Positions 1 to 11,300 of a stretch of DNA of 64,000 nucleotides are shown here, piece after piece (position 1 is the first letter of the stretch; the number at the start of each line of letters is the position of its first letter). The notes beneath the pieces are model-generated. The model did no database searches. It had not been told where the DNA came from and saw nothing but the letters and a program-made list of their open reading frames with translations. The stretch spans positions 1-64,000 of the forward strand of contig SRSI01000047.1 of assembly GCA_005656395.1 (NCBI GenBank). Direction: 5' to 3'. This DNA is from Strongyloides papillosus (Eukaryota; Nematoda; Chromadorea; Rhabditida; Strongyloididae). Position numbers and translations under genes: made by a program.

Positions 1-39
1 AGTTTCCTAAAATAACATCTTGCATTTTAAAAGAAAATA

Positions 40-1326
40 TTAGGTTGTCCAAAATGAAATGGCCCTTTTTTTGATGCTCGTTGTTTGACGCGCGTTTTCT
101 CAAATGATTGGCTATGTTTGGTATAATAAAACAAGCCGTTAGATTCTCCTAGATTTTCTCTACACGATGATATATATATTATTGCCATGAGATTTTTTTA
201 TCATCAATTTATTTCAAAAACAAACAATGCTGTCAAAACGTGATATTCTTGCTATTATGCTTTATGAGTTCAAACGCGGTACTAATGCTGCAAAAACAAC
301 TCAAGAAATTAATGGAACTTTTGGAGAAGATCTTGTCTCTCTTTCTACTGTAAAAAGATTGTTTAGAAAATTCAAAGAAGGCAGTGAGGACCTCGAAAAC
401 GAAGAGCGTGGGAGACCTGGATCAGTTCTTGATAACGATGAATTGCGAAAAGCTGTTGAAGCCAATCCACGCACAACCGTTAGAAAACTTGCAGAGGAAT
501 TAAATGTATCAAAATTAACCATTTCTAACCACTTAAAGGAGATAGAAAAGACAAAAAAGCTCGACAAATGAGTACCTCACGAATTAAACGACTATCAAAA
601 ATTGTGTCGTTATGAGGTTTGTTCTTCCCTCATTTTGAGGAACAAAAATGACCCATTTCTAAGTCGTCTTATCACTTGTGATGAAAAATGGGTTCTGTGC
701 GACAATTGTAAAAGAACTGGACAATGGTTAGACAAAGATGAAGCTCCAAAACACTTCCCGAAACCCAAATTGACACCAAAAAAAGTTATGGTGACTGTTT
801 AGTGGTCTGCTGTAGGAGTGATTCATTATAAGTTTATGGAACCTGGAGAAACTGTTAATTCGGAGTCCTATTGTCAAGTGCTTGAAAAAATACATTACAA
901 ATTGTCCCAAAAAATGCCTGCTTTAGTCAATAGAAAAGAGCTAATTCTTCTCCATGATTACGCAAAACCTCATGTTTCAAAGAAGACCCTCCAGAAATTG
1001 AGCGAATTAGGATATGAAACCCTGCCACATCCCGCATATTCACCTGACCTTGCTCCAACAGATTTCCATTTTTTCAAACATCTTGACAACTTCTTAACGG
1101 AGAAAATTTTCAGGAACGATGAGGAAGCAAAAACTGCCTTTGAAGCTTTCATTGAATCTAGAACCCCAGATTTCTATGCAAATGGAATAAATAAGCTTGT
1201 ATCTCGTTGGCAACAATGTGTAGATTCTAACGGTTGCTATTTTGAATAAAAATATTTATTTTTAGTAAAGTTATGCGCATTTAAAAATTAGGGTAAAAAA
1301 GGTCCATTTCATTCTGGACAACCTAA
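40..1326 (+). mobile_element. mariner DNA transposon, nearly full length
   Basis: The element is 1287 bp with terminal inverted repeats of about 32 bp (left 40-71, right 1295-1326) that begin TTAGGTTGTCC and differ at about two positions. It is flanked on both sides by TA (38-39 and 1327-1328), the usual mariner target duplication. It encloses one transposase frame. Length, repeat sequence and target site all match mariner. It is an old or inactivated copy because the transposase has two stop codons. Confidence 0.95.
227..1249 (+). pseudogene. mariner transposase, two in-frame stops
   Basis: This encodes a DDD transposase that would cut and paste the surrounding element. The frame runs 341 codons without any frameshift but is broken by TGA at 569-571 and TAG at 800-802. 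The first stop sits just before VPHEL, where mariners have WVPHEL, and the second falls in the VTV-W-WSA context, so both look like single-base changes of tryptophan TGG. The N-terminal half carries the paired helix-turn-helix region (RGRPGS linker near residue 64). The catalytic acids are visible: D in TCDEKW, D in LLHDYAKPH (usually HDNARPH), and D in YSPDLAPTD, with the DD34D spacing between the last two. Normal mariner length is about 345 residues. It cannot make full-length protein as read. Confidence 0.93.
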
Positions 1327-2936
1327 TATATTGAGCCTCATTTAATAATTTACTCTTGACGAATATGTTTAAAATTCTGACTCATTTCAACAATTTACAG
1401 AAATATTTCTTAATTGTAGCAGTTTTACAAGGTAACAAAAATTTACAGTTAATAACTCTAATTAAAACTATTCAATAATTTACAGGGTTTGTGAAGTTTA
1501 AATTTTACTACGAATTTTTTTAAAAAAAAACTACGTACTTTATTCAATAAAGTGATTTCTACGATTCACACATTCTTTATATTTCAATAGATCTTGCCTG
1601 GTTTTTGACAACCATTGTATTTATAAATCAAATGATTCAAAATATTTTTTTGACAACTTTTTTTAATACATTTAATTTTATTATAATTTAAAGCTGATAA
1701 ATATGCTATTTAAAATATAACACATTTAAGTTTAAAATATTTAAAAGTTTTTTTTTTCTTTTAAGTGATTTCTTTCTTAGTATACAGTTTGATTGACATA
1801 ATACCAATCAAACGTATAAGATGTTGAGTATAAATAGGGTTAAATTGTGATGACTCTTTATTTTTTCTCTCCCAATATTTTTTTAACACTTCATTACTAA
1901 CTAAGGAGATTTCTGTTAACCAAGTAAATACTTGGGTAGGTCTAGTACATTTTAATTATTGTATAATGTCTATTGTCTTTGTTTAGTTTTTTTTATTTTT
2001 TATATAAATCTCAAAGTTTTAAATAAAGTCCTTTTATTTGTTGACGTCTTTCTTGGTGGCAAGGATTCTTTTATCTACTGGCGATTCACCAATTTAATTC
2101 ATTAAAATTAAACTCTTAAATAAATGACAATTATTCTGGATTTTATCTGGAAACTCAAGCTTCAAATCAAGAAGAAGTGAATAATTTGTAAAAACTTCTA
2201 TAGAATAATAAATATAGTAAAACTGTCTCAGAGAAAGAATTTTTGCTATTATAAAAAATTATACCTATGTTTTGATTAAAATTATTACTATTTTGAAACC
2301 CATTTATTAACTAACCAAATCAAATAGTACAAATTTGATCTTGCTTATGACTAACCTTTTTGTTTTGGAAAATCCAAATTAGAAACAAAACTTATATGTA
2401 ATAAAATTCAAAATATTTATATTTTTTTAATAAAAATTTTTTAAAAATTGTAAGCATTTAAATGCATGAATGTTATTCAAAGTACTCTGTAACTTTGTAA
2501 ATTTTAACAATAAGTACATTATGATTAAAAACTGCTATTTTTCAACAGTTTAATAATATATTAGTAGTTAAAAATCATAAAAACTATAAAAACATTACAT
2601 TTGAAAGCAATGAAAAGGAATCGTAATAGTTAACAAACTCTTGCTAAAGAAATTTTATGGCTTTTTTAGGGAAAATTAGTACAAATAAATATTTTCAAAA
2701 TTAGAGTCAATAACTTGAAGATAATCTTATAATGAAACATTTTATAAAAAATAGTTTATTCAATAATTCTCTAAATGAACACATATATTTTTTAGCAAAA
2801 ATTAATAATTAAATTTAGAAAATATTTATAATAATTTATTTGTGCAGTGACAAAGTCAATATTATTGGTGGAAATACATTAGTTTAATTTTTGATAAGAA
2901 TAAATAATTTAAAAGTATAAATATTGTAAAAAATTA
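1327..2936. other. intergenic, possible old LTR at about 1835-2090
   Basis: I see no gene in this AT-rich stretch. Around 1842-1850 there is a TATA box (TATAAATAG) followed by a poly(A) signal (AATAAA near 2022) and then, near 2082, TGGCGATTCACC, which resembles a primer-binding site. That order (promoter, poly(A) signal, PBS-like site) is what a degraded 5' LTR would show, but no second LTR or internal region is visible. Confidence 0.3.
2916..2924 (+). promoter_or_regulatory. TATA box of the 2960 gene
   Basis: TATAAATAT lies exactly 44 bp upstream of the ATG at 2960. The same box sits at the same distance in the two paralogues, within upstream sequence that is conserved between the three copies. 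Confidence 0.6.
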
Positions 2937-2959
2937 ATGTGAAGCGTTTTATTTTCACC

Positions 2960-3469
2960 ATGAAAAGTATTGCATTAGTTTTTCTCATTCATTTTTTATT
3001 GACTGAATTCTTTGGACTCACAAGATGTTTATTTTTAAAAAGTAGGGACTCGTTATCAACAACAAATTCAAACGGTGGTAGTTTCCCAGAAATTGTTAAC
3101 TATTTATTAAAGAGAAAATCTACTGATTCAACTAGTAAAGGTAACTCAAAGTCTGAAAAAGAAACAAATAAAAGAAAAAGACGTCCACGTAATAAAAAAG
3201 AATCATATGAAGACAGAATGTTAAGAACTCTTGCAGAATCATTAGCCAATTTAACAAGCAATTTAGCTAGTTTTATATTAGATGTAAATTCAAGATTAAA
3301 TAATGTATCAACAATCCCTTCTTCTAAAACAACAAATTCTACAACATTAACAACAGTATCAACAACTAAAAAAAACACGAAGTCCCCAAAAAAACCTAAA
3401 TCTCTAAAAAAATCAAAATCTCCAAAGAAACCACTGAGGTCAAAACCTTCAAAAAAATCATTTAAATAA
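2960..3469 (+). CDS. small secreted basic Ser/Thr/Lys-rich protein, paralogue 1
   Basis: This is a 169-residue protein with no domain I recognise. It starts with a signal peptide (MKSIALVF then a hydrophobic run to about residue 22) and is followed by a polar region, a strongly basic stretch, a conserved block (KKESYEDRML then an amphipathic helix), a Thr/Ser-rich stretch (SKTTNSTTLTT) and a tail of Ser-Pro-Lys-Lys repeats. The ATG at 2960 is preferred to an in-frame GTG at 2939 because the paralogues start at the matching ATG and have stops or other frames upstream. It has close relatives at 21564 and 24751 with shared upstream and downstream DNA. The longer Lys/Pro/Ser tail is specific to this copy. 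It is probably secreted; its target is unknown. Confidence 0.75.
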   Translation: MKSIALVFLIHFLLTEFFGLTRCLFLKSRDSLSTTNSNGGSFPEIVNYLLKRKSTDSTSKGNSKSEKETNKRKRRPRNKKESYEDRMLRTLAESLANLTSNLASFILDVNSRLNNVSTIPSSKTTNSTTLTTVSTTKKNTKSPKKPKSLKKSKSPKKPLRSKPSKKSFK

Positions 3470-4874
3470 TTCTTCTATATTTGAATTATATGGAATTTTT
3501 TTTACTACAGAAATGAGAAAAACAAGAAACTGATTTTTTCGGTGAGAAGTAAATTATAAATTGGTGGATATTCAGGAATTAAAACAATATACATTATAAT
3601 GTTTAATATTCTTTTTAAATAGTATAACATTTCATTAAGGAATATTAGATACCAAATAAATTATTTTTATCATAATTTAGATAATTTAATGATATTAGAT
3701 ATATTTTTATTTAATGTAGCTCTTTTAAAAAAATTTATTATAAATTGTGATTTTTATAAGCTAAAAATTGTTTTAAATAAAGTTTAACAGTTGATAGATA
3801 ATAACAAGAGCAAATATACTTTATAAAAACTTAGTCTATTATATCATTGTCAAAATTGTAAATAGTTAACTACAAAGATCTGAATGATCAATATAATTTA
3901 GTACACATTTTTTTTAATTTAAAAAGAAAATCTAAATCTTTGCTATGAAATTTACAATGAATGTTATATATATTTTGGGATTGAATTATAGTATTTTTTA
4001 TGCGTTTTTTGTTTATATTGATCTGGTATAAAGCTTACGTCAAAAAATTATATACAATGAAAAAGTTTTTAAACATATATATCTTATCTGTTTGAATACA
4101 ACAAAATTTCTTATATTTTTATTAATAATAGGTTGTGCTATAAAATGATCATTTAATATGTATGCAAAATTTCAATCACTAAGAGTTTGCAACTACATTT
4201 TGACTGTGTTTCTAATTGTTTAACGCTTACCAAATGTTATGCTACAATCAGTGTGTATTTTTACAACACATATTGATAATATTTTAAGTAAAAAACATTG
4301 TAAGACTGAAAAAACAAATTGGAACAATAAGCAATAGTTGCATTTTATAATTTTATTTTACTAAAATTAAAAATTTACCTAAGGATATAAATAAATTCAA
4401 ATATTTGGTAATATTTCGTTTCATTATTTTTTTTAACATGATTAGTTTTCATTAATAACTATAAAAAGTATTTACAAACGAATAATTTATTTTAAAAATT
4501 ATTTTATAATAAGAAACAATAAAAACATTACTTGTGGATATAATATGATTTCACTTCAAAGTCACCACTGAATATAATAAGCTTGTTCTTTATTAATTAA
4601 ATTATGGTAATTTGAAAAATGTATTAAAATACATGATGTTTTGAAAAATTCATGGCTATTAATATTAGCAACAGCAATTATATATTTATTAAATTAAAAA
4701 ATAGAATATTGTTTAACTTTTTGAATGTTCAACAAATTAATTGATTTCTTGATTGAACACTTTGTAATCTCGGGTACACACAAGAAAGGTCTCCCAGATT
4801 CCTAATTGCAGATAACGATTTAAGATTTAATGGGAGCTTTATTTATACACAAAGAGTTACAACGTAGAAATATA
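3470..4874. other. intergenic; 3' flank shared with paralogues
   Basis: The first 120 bp or so after the stop resemble the 3' flanks of the two other paralogues (the GAAATGAGAAAA then GAGAAGTA pattern), so the copied unit extends past the coding region. The rest is AT-rich sequence in which I see nothing else. Confidence 0.5.
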
Positions 4875-5760
4875 TTAGGTTGTCTCAAAAGTTCTGTCGT
4901 ATTTTTTATGGTCATTTTTAATCATCAAAAAAATATGATTACAATTGATATAAATTAAGCTATTTTAATAATTAGATAGTACCACTTCTTAACTTTAAAA
5001 TTCGTATAATCACAATTTGTTACACCGTCTATGCTACATTTTCTTTTGCTAGACATGGATGTGGTCAGAAGTCATTTTTGACACTGTATTTTCTAAAAGC
5101 TTCAACTAAGACAAATGACAACTGATCCTTCCAAAAATTTTTGTGTAGCATTAGGGAGAAATATAGTAAATGTTGGAACTATGTAAAGTTCATTCTCAAA
5201 GTTTCAAGACAAAGAAATGAATCTTGAAGATGAAGCATGCATTTGTATGGCTTCAGCTTCCAATGAAGATTTTTTTAAATTCTATCAATTCCAAACTACT
5301 TTTAATGACCTCTATTATAGAATTCTGTAAAAATTAGACAGAAAAATTCTAAAAAAATTAAGAAATTCGAAAAATTACAAAAATGTTGTTCTTCAATATG
5401 ACGGCATGTGACATTGAAGACTCAAAAAAATTTTGATGAGAGAAGCTATGAATTTCTCTTGCACACAACATATTCTCCAGATGTTTCTCTAACTAATCAC
5501 TACTTACTCTTATCTCTACATAGCTTCTAGGATAGTTGATACTTTAGTAAAGTTGGCAAGGCAAATGTTGGTTTTTTTGAAACTTTCTTCAAAAAGGATG
5601 GGAAATTCTTCACATCTGGAATCGATAAAGTGGCTACTTAATGGAGACTAGTTGTAGATTATATTCGATAATATATTGTAAATTCGACATATTTCTTATT
5701 AAAATTATAATCATTTAAAAATTTCGTAAAAAATACGACAAAACTTTTGCGACAACCTAA
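4875..5760 (+). mobile_element. degenerate mariner, internally deleted
   Basis: The element is 886 bp. Its terminal inverted repeats begin TTAGGTTGTCTCAAAAG on the left and TTAGGTTGTCGCAAAAG on the right, and TA flanks it on both sides (4873-4874, 5761-5762). The interior contains scraps of transposase in several + frames: a piece like FKxxxxNLEDE near 5200-5240, a YSPD piece near 5470 and a C-terminal piece near 5610-5660. It is shorter than a full mariner and full of stops. Its ends differ from those of the mariner at 40-1326, so it belongs to another mariner lineage. Confidence 0.88.
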
Positions 5761-7341
5761 TATAATAGTTATCACAACGTGTTCTTATATTCCATGTTCG
5801 GAAGATTTTTAAAAAGTTACACATTTGGCTATGACACACAGTATTCTTTGACAACAACTTATTTTTATTTAATTTTTGCGGAAGAAATTAACTCGCATTG
5901 AATTAGCAGTCAAAATTAATTTTTTAAATTATCTTAAAATTTAAACATTTTTTTTCATATGATAGAAAATAAACTGAAGACGAGAAATAATCCTTTAGGA
6001 CGTAAAAATTAACGTTTATTATTGTGTGATACTTTTCCGTTTCCTTCCCATCTCCCTCAATTATAAATCATTATTAGTGAATTTAAATATTTTTTGGTAA
6101 CTAGTAGACGGCACAGCCTACGACTAAGAATTTTTATACTTATGTGCTTTAAACTTTACAAATTTTTTGTTTTCCAAAATTAAAACTAATTAACTAATAT
6201 TAATTTTAACTTACATTTGTATATTTATATTTAAAAAAAATAAAATTGAAATATTTTATTAAAAATTCGTTTATTTTTCCTAACAAACTATACAAAAACA
6301 TGTCCAGAATAGTGATCTTTTTTAAGTATAACTTGACCACCTATATACTAAAAGTTTTAAGACTCATTTTCCTTCCTAAATAAGAAAAAAACACATCTTT
6401 TACAACCTCCTGACTTGATTGTGTAAAAGGATTTTTCTACTATACTTACAATAGTGAAATGACATTACACACTCTTGTTACAAGAGTTAAAATACATTCA
6501 TTGCTTGTTGATTTGTTTGATTGTAAAATAAAAGTATTTAAAAATAATAAATAAAAATATTAATCGAATTTAGGCTAATAGAAAAATATTTGCAGGAATT
6601 TTTAGAATTTCCGTAAAAATAACTGAAATGAAAGTACATATCAGGATTTCTTTCTTGTGAATTTAAAGAATAGTTCTAATGTTTTTTTTAAACACATTAA
6701 TTTAAAAATCTTATCTATAAAAAATTTAAAGAAATATTTCTCAAAATTAAAAGTACAACTTTTCTCGCCAGTTTCATGGTCTAACAGCTTTCTTATACAT
6801 TTCTAGGGAAACTTTACGCCAATATTACTATGTCAAAAATATGAAACAGATTTTATCATTATTTTTCAATCAATATTGATTCTAAAAAATAAATATTGTT
6901 TAGGAAATAACATTATTTGCAAACTCTAACATTATTTTTGTAGATAAATCACTTTCCGTACGTTATTTTTTTTATTAATAATACGTTTAAGACAAATTGC
7001 ATAAAAAAATATGAAAAATATTTTCAATAATATTCAATTACGAGACATGTATAGAAAAATGCACATTTTAATAATTTTTATTGCATATTAAACGAGTTTG
7101 TTTACAAAACTCGATAAAAGTGGAGCTACAAATTCAATAAAAATATAAAATTTGTTACGGTTGAATATCCACAAACATATACTATTTGCAGTGCAAATGC
7201 AAGATTTTTGGAGTTTACCTTTTCAGTGTTGTTTTTTGATTCTAAAAATATTAAATATTTATTTTTCAATTATTTTGCGTACTAATTTTAAGTATTTAAG
7301 ATAATTTTATTTGTAAAATATTAAAGCAAAATATTTTTAAA
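5761..7341. other. intergenic, nothing recognised
   Basis: This is AT-rich sequence with no ORF, repeat or RNA gene that I can support. A weak TATA-like TATTTAAG at 7293-7300 lies about 49 bp before the ATG of the next gene. Confidence 0.4.
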
Positions 7342-7754
7342 ATGAGATTTCTTAATATATTACCTGTATTTATAATTATTTTAATATCTAAAAGTTTTCA
7401 ATATTACCGATATTATGGATACCAGACGAATGTTGAAGTAATTACTCGTTGTTTTTGTCGTGATGAAGATGTTGAACTAAAAATAAAAGATTATTATCGA
7501 GGAAAAGTATACGATTCAATAGAAGATGAATGTGGTTCAACGCGTACTCTTGTTGTATATGAAGGATGGCATTATTCAGGGGGTACGTAAACATATTTAA
7601 AAAATTATTTATTTATATAGGTGAGCTTTATATCCGAGTTAATCATCGTAATTGTTCAAAAAAACGAGAATATAGTTTTTATTTGTACGAAAAATGTAAG
7701 GTTCATTATGCAAATAACTTTTTTGATTACTGGACTTGCAAAGACAAACTTTAG
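7342..7754 (+). CDS. transthyretin-like secreted protein (two exons)
   Basis: Exon 1 is 7342-7582 and exon 2 is 7621-7754, joined across a 38-nt intron (GTACGT ... TATATAG). The join gives one frame of 124 residues. A signal peptide covers about residues 1-18. The body fits the nematode transthyretin-like (TTL) pattern: a first strand ending in a cysteine (VITRCFC), VELKIKD, a glycine before exon 2, then YIRVNHRNC, which matches the YxxIxHxC signature, and further cysteines. TTL proteins are secreted and abundant in nematodes, and some have reported signalling or corpse-clearance roles. The domain is short and divergent, so the family call is likely rather than certain. It stands alone, 4 kb from the previous gene. 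Confidence 0.72.
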
Positions 7755-8028
7755 ATATCTTGAATTAGAAGAAACATCTTAGCAGAGAAAAAGCGTTTTT
7801 ATAATAAATTATATTATTTATTTAATAAATAGAAAGTATTAAAATTTTCCCATGTTTTATATTTTTTGTCAGCAGTTGACACATGATATCAATCGCGTGT
7901 AAAAATTTAATCGTTACATGTAAATTTAAAAATAAATAATCAGTATATATATTTTTAAAATTTTTACATAGATGTCCTGTTAGTTTATAATAAACAAATG
8001 TTTCATTATGACAACTAGCCAGAAGCTA

Positions 8029-8364
8029 GTAAAAATTTAATAAGTTGTTGCTGGCGTCAATTCCTATTAGAACAAAAACTCAGATCTGTTTAAATTTTAT
8101 TTATTAACTATAAGTAAAGTATTTATGTGACCACCTTGAGAGAGACACAATACAATATTAAACAAAGACAACATTATACTTACACAATACAAGTAGTTAA
8201 ATTTTTAACAATATAAATATAAGATCTCCAAAATCACAACTTAGATAACTAATATTTTAAAATGAATAAAAAGAATGAATCAAAACCTTGGGATTGGTTC
8301 ACTAAACTTTATTCCAAAATTACAAAAATCAGAACTTCTACTTAAGATATGACTATATCTTATT
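8029..8364 (-). repeat. 3' LTR of the gypsy element
   Basis: This 336-bp copy lies at the left end of the element, so it is the 3' LTR for the - strand element. Its boundary at 8364 is set by the adjoining polypurine tract and by where similarity to the right LTR stops. Confidence 0.9.
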
Positions 8365-8375
8365 CCTCCCTTCTT
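8365..8375 (-). promoter_or_regulatory. polypurine tract
   Basis: On the - strand this reads AAGAAGGGAGG, directly before the 3' LTR. It is the expected primer for second-strand synthesis. It overlaps the stop region of gag-pol by a couple of bases. Confidence 0.75.
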
Positions 8376-11300
8376 AAGAACGAAGGTTAGTCTTAGAAGA
8401 TGTAAGAATACGACCTGAGGCAGCCTTATATTTTATCTTTGATCCCAGATCTGTAACAACAGGATACGGTCCGTCGTAGACATTGTCGAATTTTCCTTTT
8501 CTCATTTTGTTCTTGACATAGATCAGATCATTCTTAACATAAGTTTTAAACTCTTTATTCTTATCACCATTATTAACATAGAGTCTTTCTTGAAGGTGAC
8601 GTTCATTAGCAATATCACGTGTTACTTGAGCATGTTCCATCATTTCATAAATATCCAGTTCACGATCATGTAAAGTAATATCAAATCCTCTTAAAAATAA
8701 ATCCAGAGCAGTAGTTGGTGATCGAGCAAACATCAGTTGAAACGGCGACATATTAAAACTTCTTATTATATTTGTATTATATGCATAAGCCAAATATGGA
8801 ATATAACAGTCCCAGTCTCTTCCAGTCATACTAATTAATTTGTTAACTCCTGCTTGTAGAGTTCTTAAGTATCTTTCGCAGATCGAGTTACTTTTTGAAT
8901 ATTGTGGTGTACTATACTCCAGTTGAATATTTAATCTACTTAACAGTTCTTTTAATGAATTAGCTTTGAAATTCTGAGCATTATCACATCTAATTTTTCT
9001 TGGGAATCCGAACTTTAAGAAAATATCATTCATTAAGTGGTACATTATTTCTTCATGTTGTTGAGTTTGTGTAGGTATTGGAAATACAAATCTTGAACCA
9101 GTATCAATCACGTTAAGAATAAACTTTTGCTTTTTACTTCCCAGAACTTTAAGAGGTCCTAAGAAATCCATTGACAGTTCTTCCATTACATTTGCAGGCA
9201 GTATAGTCTTGGTAGGTCCTTGTTGACTCATAACAGTATTTCTTATTTTACAATGATGACAGTTCTTTAAGTAATTTTCTAATTTCTTTGCCAATCCAGA
9301 TATGTAACAAGATTTATTTATATTTTCTTTAGTCTTAAGAAAACTAAAATGTCCATTAAAGTCATGACTTAACTTGAAGATAGTATCAGCAGCACTTTCT
9401 GGTATTACAATCAGATCTGTAGTTTCCTCCTTGCCTATTTTGACTTTAATGAGACCATTTTTATCTTTATAACATACATGATTATCCAGTTTACCCGAAG
9501 ACAGAGCATTTTGACATTTAACATCTTCAGATTGTAGTTTAACTAAATCTAATTTCGTCAGATCTATCATTGATATAATTTCTGTAGCAGCATCGACAAA
9601 AGTCAGATCATCATCACTAGATTGAATAGTAGTATCATCAATAGGTTTTGAATTAACATCAGAACTTAACGGCAAAACTTTTTCATCAGTATCAACATTT
9701 TTATCAAAATTACTAGTCAGATCTGTAATATTATCACTTTTATGTGAACATTTTCTAGGACGTCCACGTTTTCTTGTAATAGTAATAGCAGAATTTGATA
9801 ATTTTGAAATATTTTTAACAGGTCTTCCGCGACGACGTTTGATATCAACAGGTTGAATAGTGTTACCTTTAACATTTTTAAGATTTTCAACAGAACTGTT
9901 TAACCTTTGACATTTTCTTGGTCTACCACGTTGACGTTTTACAATTTCATTCGATGAAGCAACATTTGATGTATCCAGAACTGTATTAGTTGATGGAGAT
10001 GGTGAATTTTCATTACATAATCTTGATAACCAGTCAGCAACAAAATTTGACTTTCCAGGAATGTATGACCACTTGACATTAAACTGATTTATTGTTTCTA
10101 ATAATTCCATGTACTTCTTATCACTATTTGAAGTAGATAAGTGGAGCAATGGTTTATGATCAGATCGGATAGTTATTTCAGCAGATGACAGCAAGTACTT
10201 GAAGTGTTGAAGTGATTTAGCTATGGCATACAGTTCTAAGAATGTTGGAGAGCGAGCACGTTTGGTTTTGGTGAGACGACAAGAGTAGAAAGCTAATGGT
10301 ACTTCACTACCGTTCTGATTTTGTGATAATATAGCACCAATTGTGTGGTTACTAGCATCTGTTGTCAATGTAAAAGGAATTCCATGAATTGGATGGTACA
10401 TAAGTGGAGCATTCATTAATTGTTGACGCAGAGCATGATAACATTCTAATTGTTGTTCATTCATAGTAATAGCACAATCACGACCAGCAGATAGTTCATA
10501 TAAGCAAGATGCAGTTCTTGAAAAGTTTGGAATCACATGTCTAAAGTAATTCAGAGCTTGTAAAAAACTAATTAACTGTTTCTTTCTCTTTGACAGTTCT
10601 CGTTTAAGTATATTATCAACATTTGTACTATCTGGTCTAGTTCCAGAACTTGTGATATGATAACCTAAGAATTTAGCTTCTCTAGCAAAGAATACACTTT
10701 TCTCTAATGATACTTTCAGTTCTTTTTCATTAGCAATTTTCATAAATTGGTTGATGAGTTGTTCATGATCTTGAATAGTTCCATTTGAGAATAGTAATAT
10801 ATCATCACAATAAATAAGACAGTTCTTTCTAAGTTTATAAAATGTTTCTTCCATTGTACGTTGAAATATAGCTGAAGACACCTTTCCTCCTTGAGGTAAT
10901 CGTTTGAATTGCAGATTTCCTATTGGTGTTCTTATACCATATAGTTGACGTGATTTCGGTGGGAGTGAAAGTTGAAAGAAAGCAGATTTCAGATCTATCT
11001 TGGTAATAAATGAGAATGATTGAAGAGATTGTAAGAGTTCTTGAATCTTTGGAGTATTATAATTAACAGATTTTGTGATTGAATTCACTTGTCTTAAGTC
11101 AGCAATAAATCTACAAGATTCTAAATCATCTCTTTTACCGTCTTTAGTCAATAACATAATTGGATGTAAACAATTTGATTCAGATCTTTCAAGTAAACCA
11201 TTATCTATCCAAGTTTGGAGTAAATTGGAGACACTTTCTTTTTCATGTATTGGAACACTATAGTATGGAGCTTTTATCATTTCTTTATTATTGTAAACTT

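Noticed and set aside
301..567. 88-codon - strand ORF over the mariner transposase
   Set aside because: It is antisense to a recognised transposase frame and has no independent support.
2939..2959. Extension of the 2960 gene to a GTG at 2939
   Set aside because: The paralogues start at the equivalent of 2960 and nematode genes start at ATG; the longer form would also hide the signal peptide.
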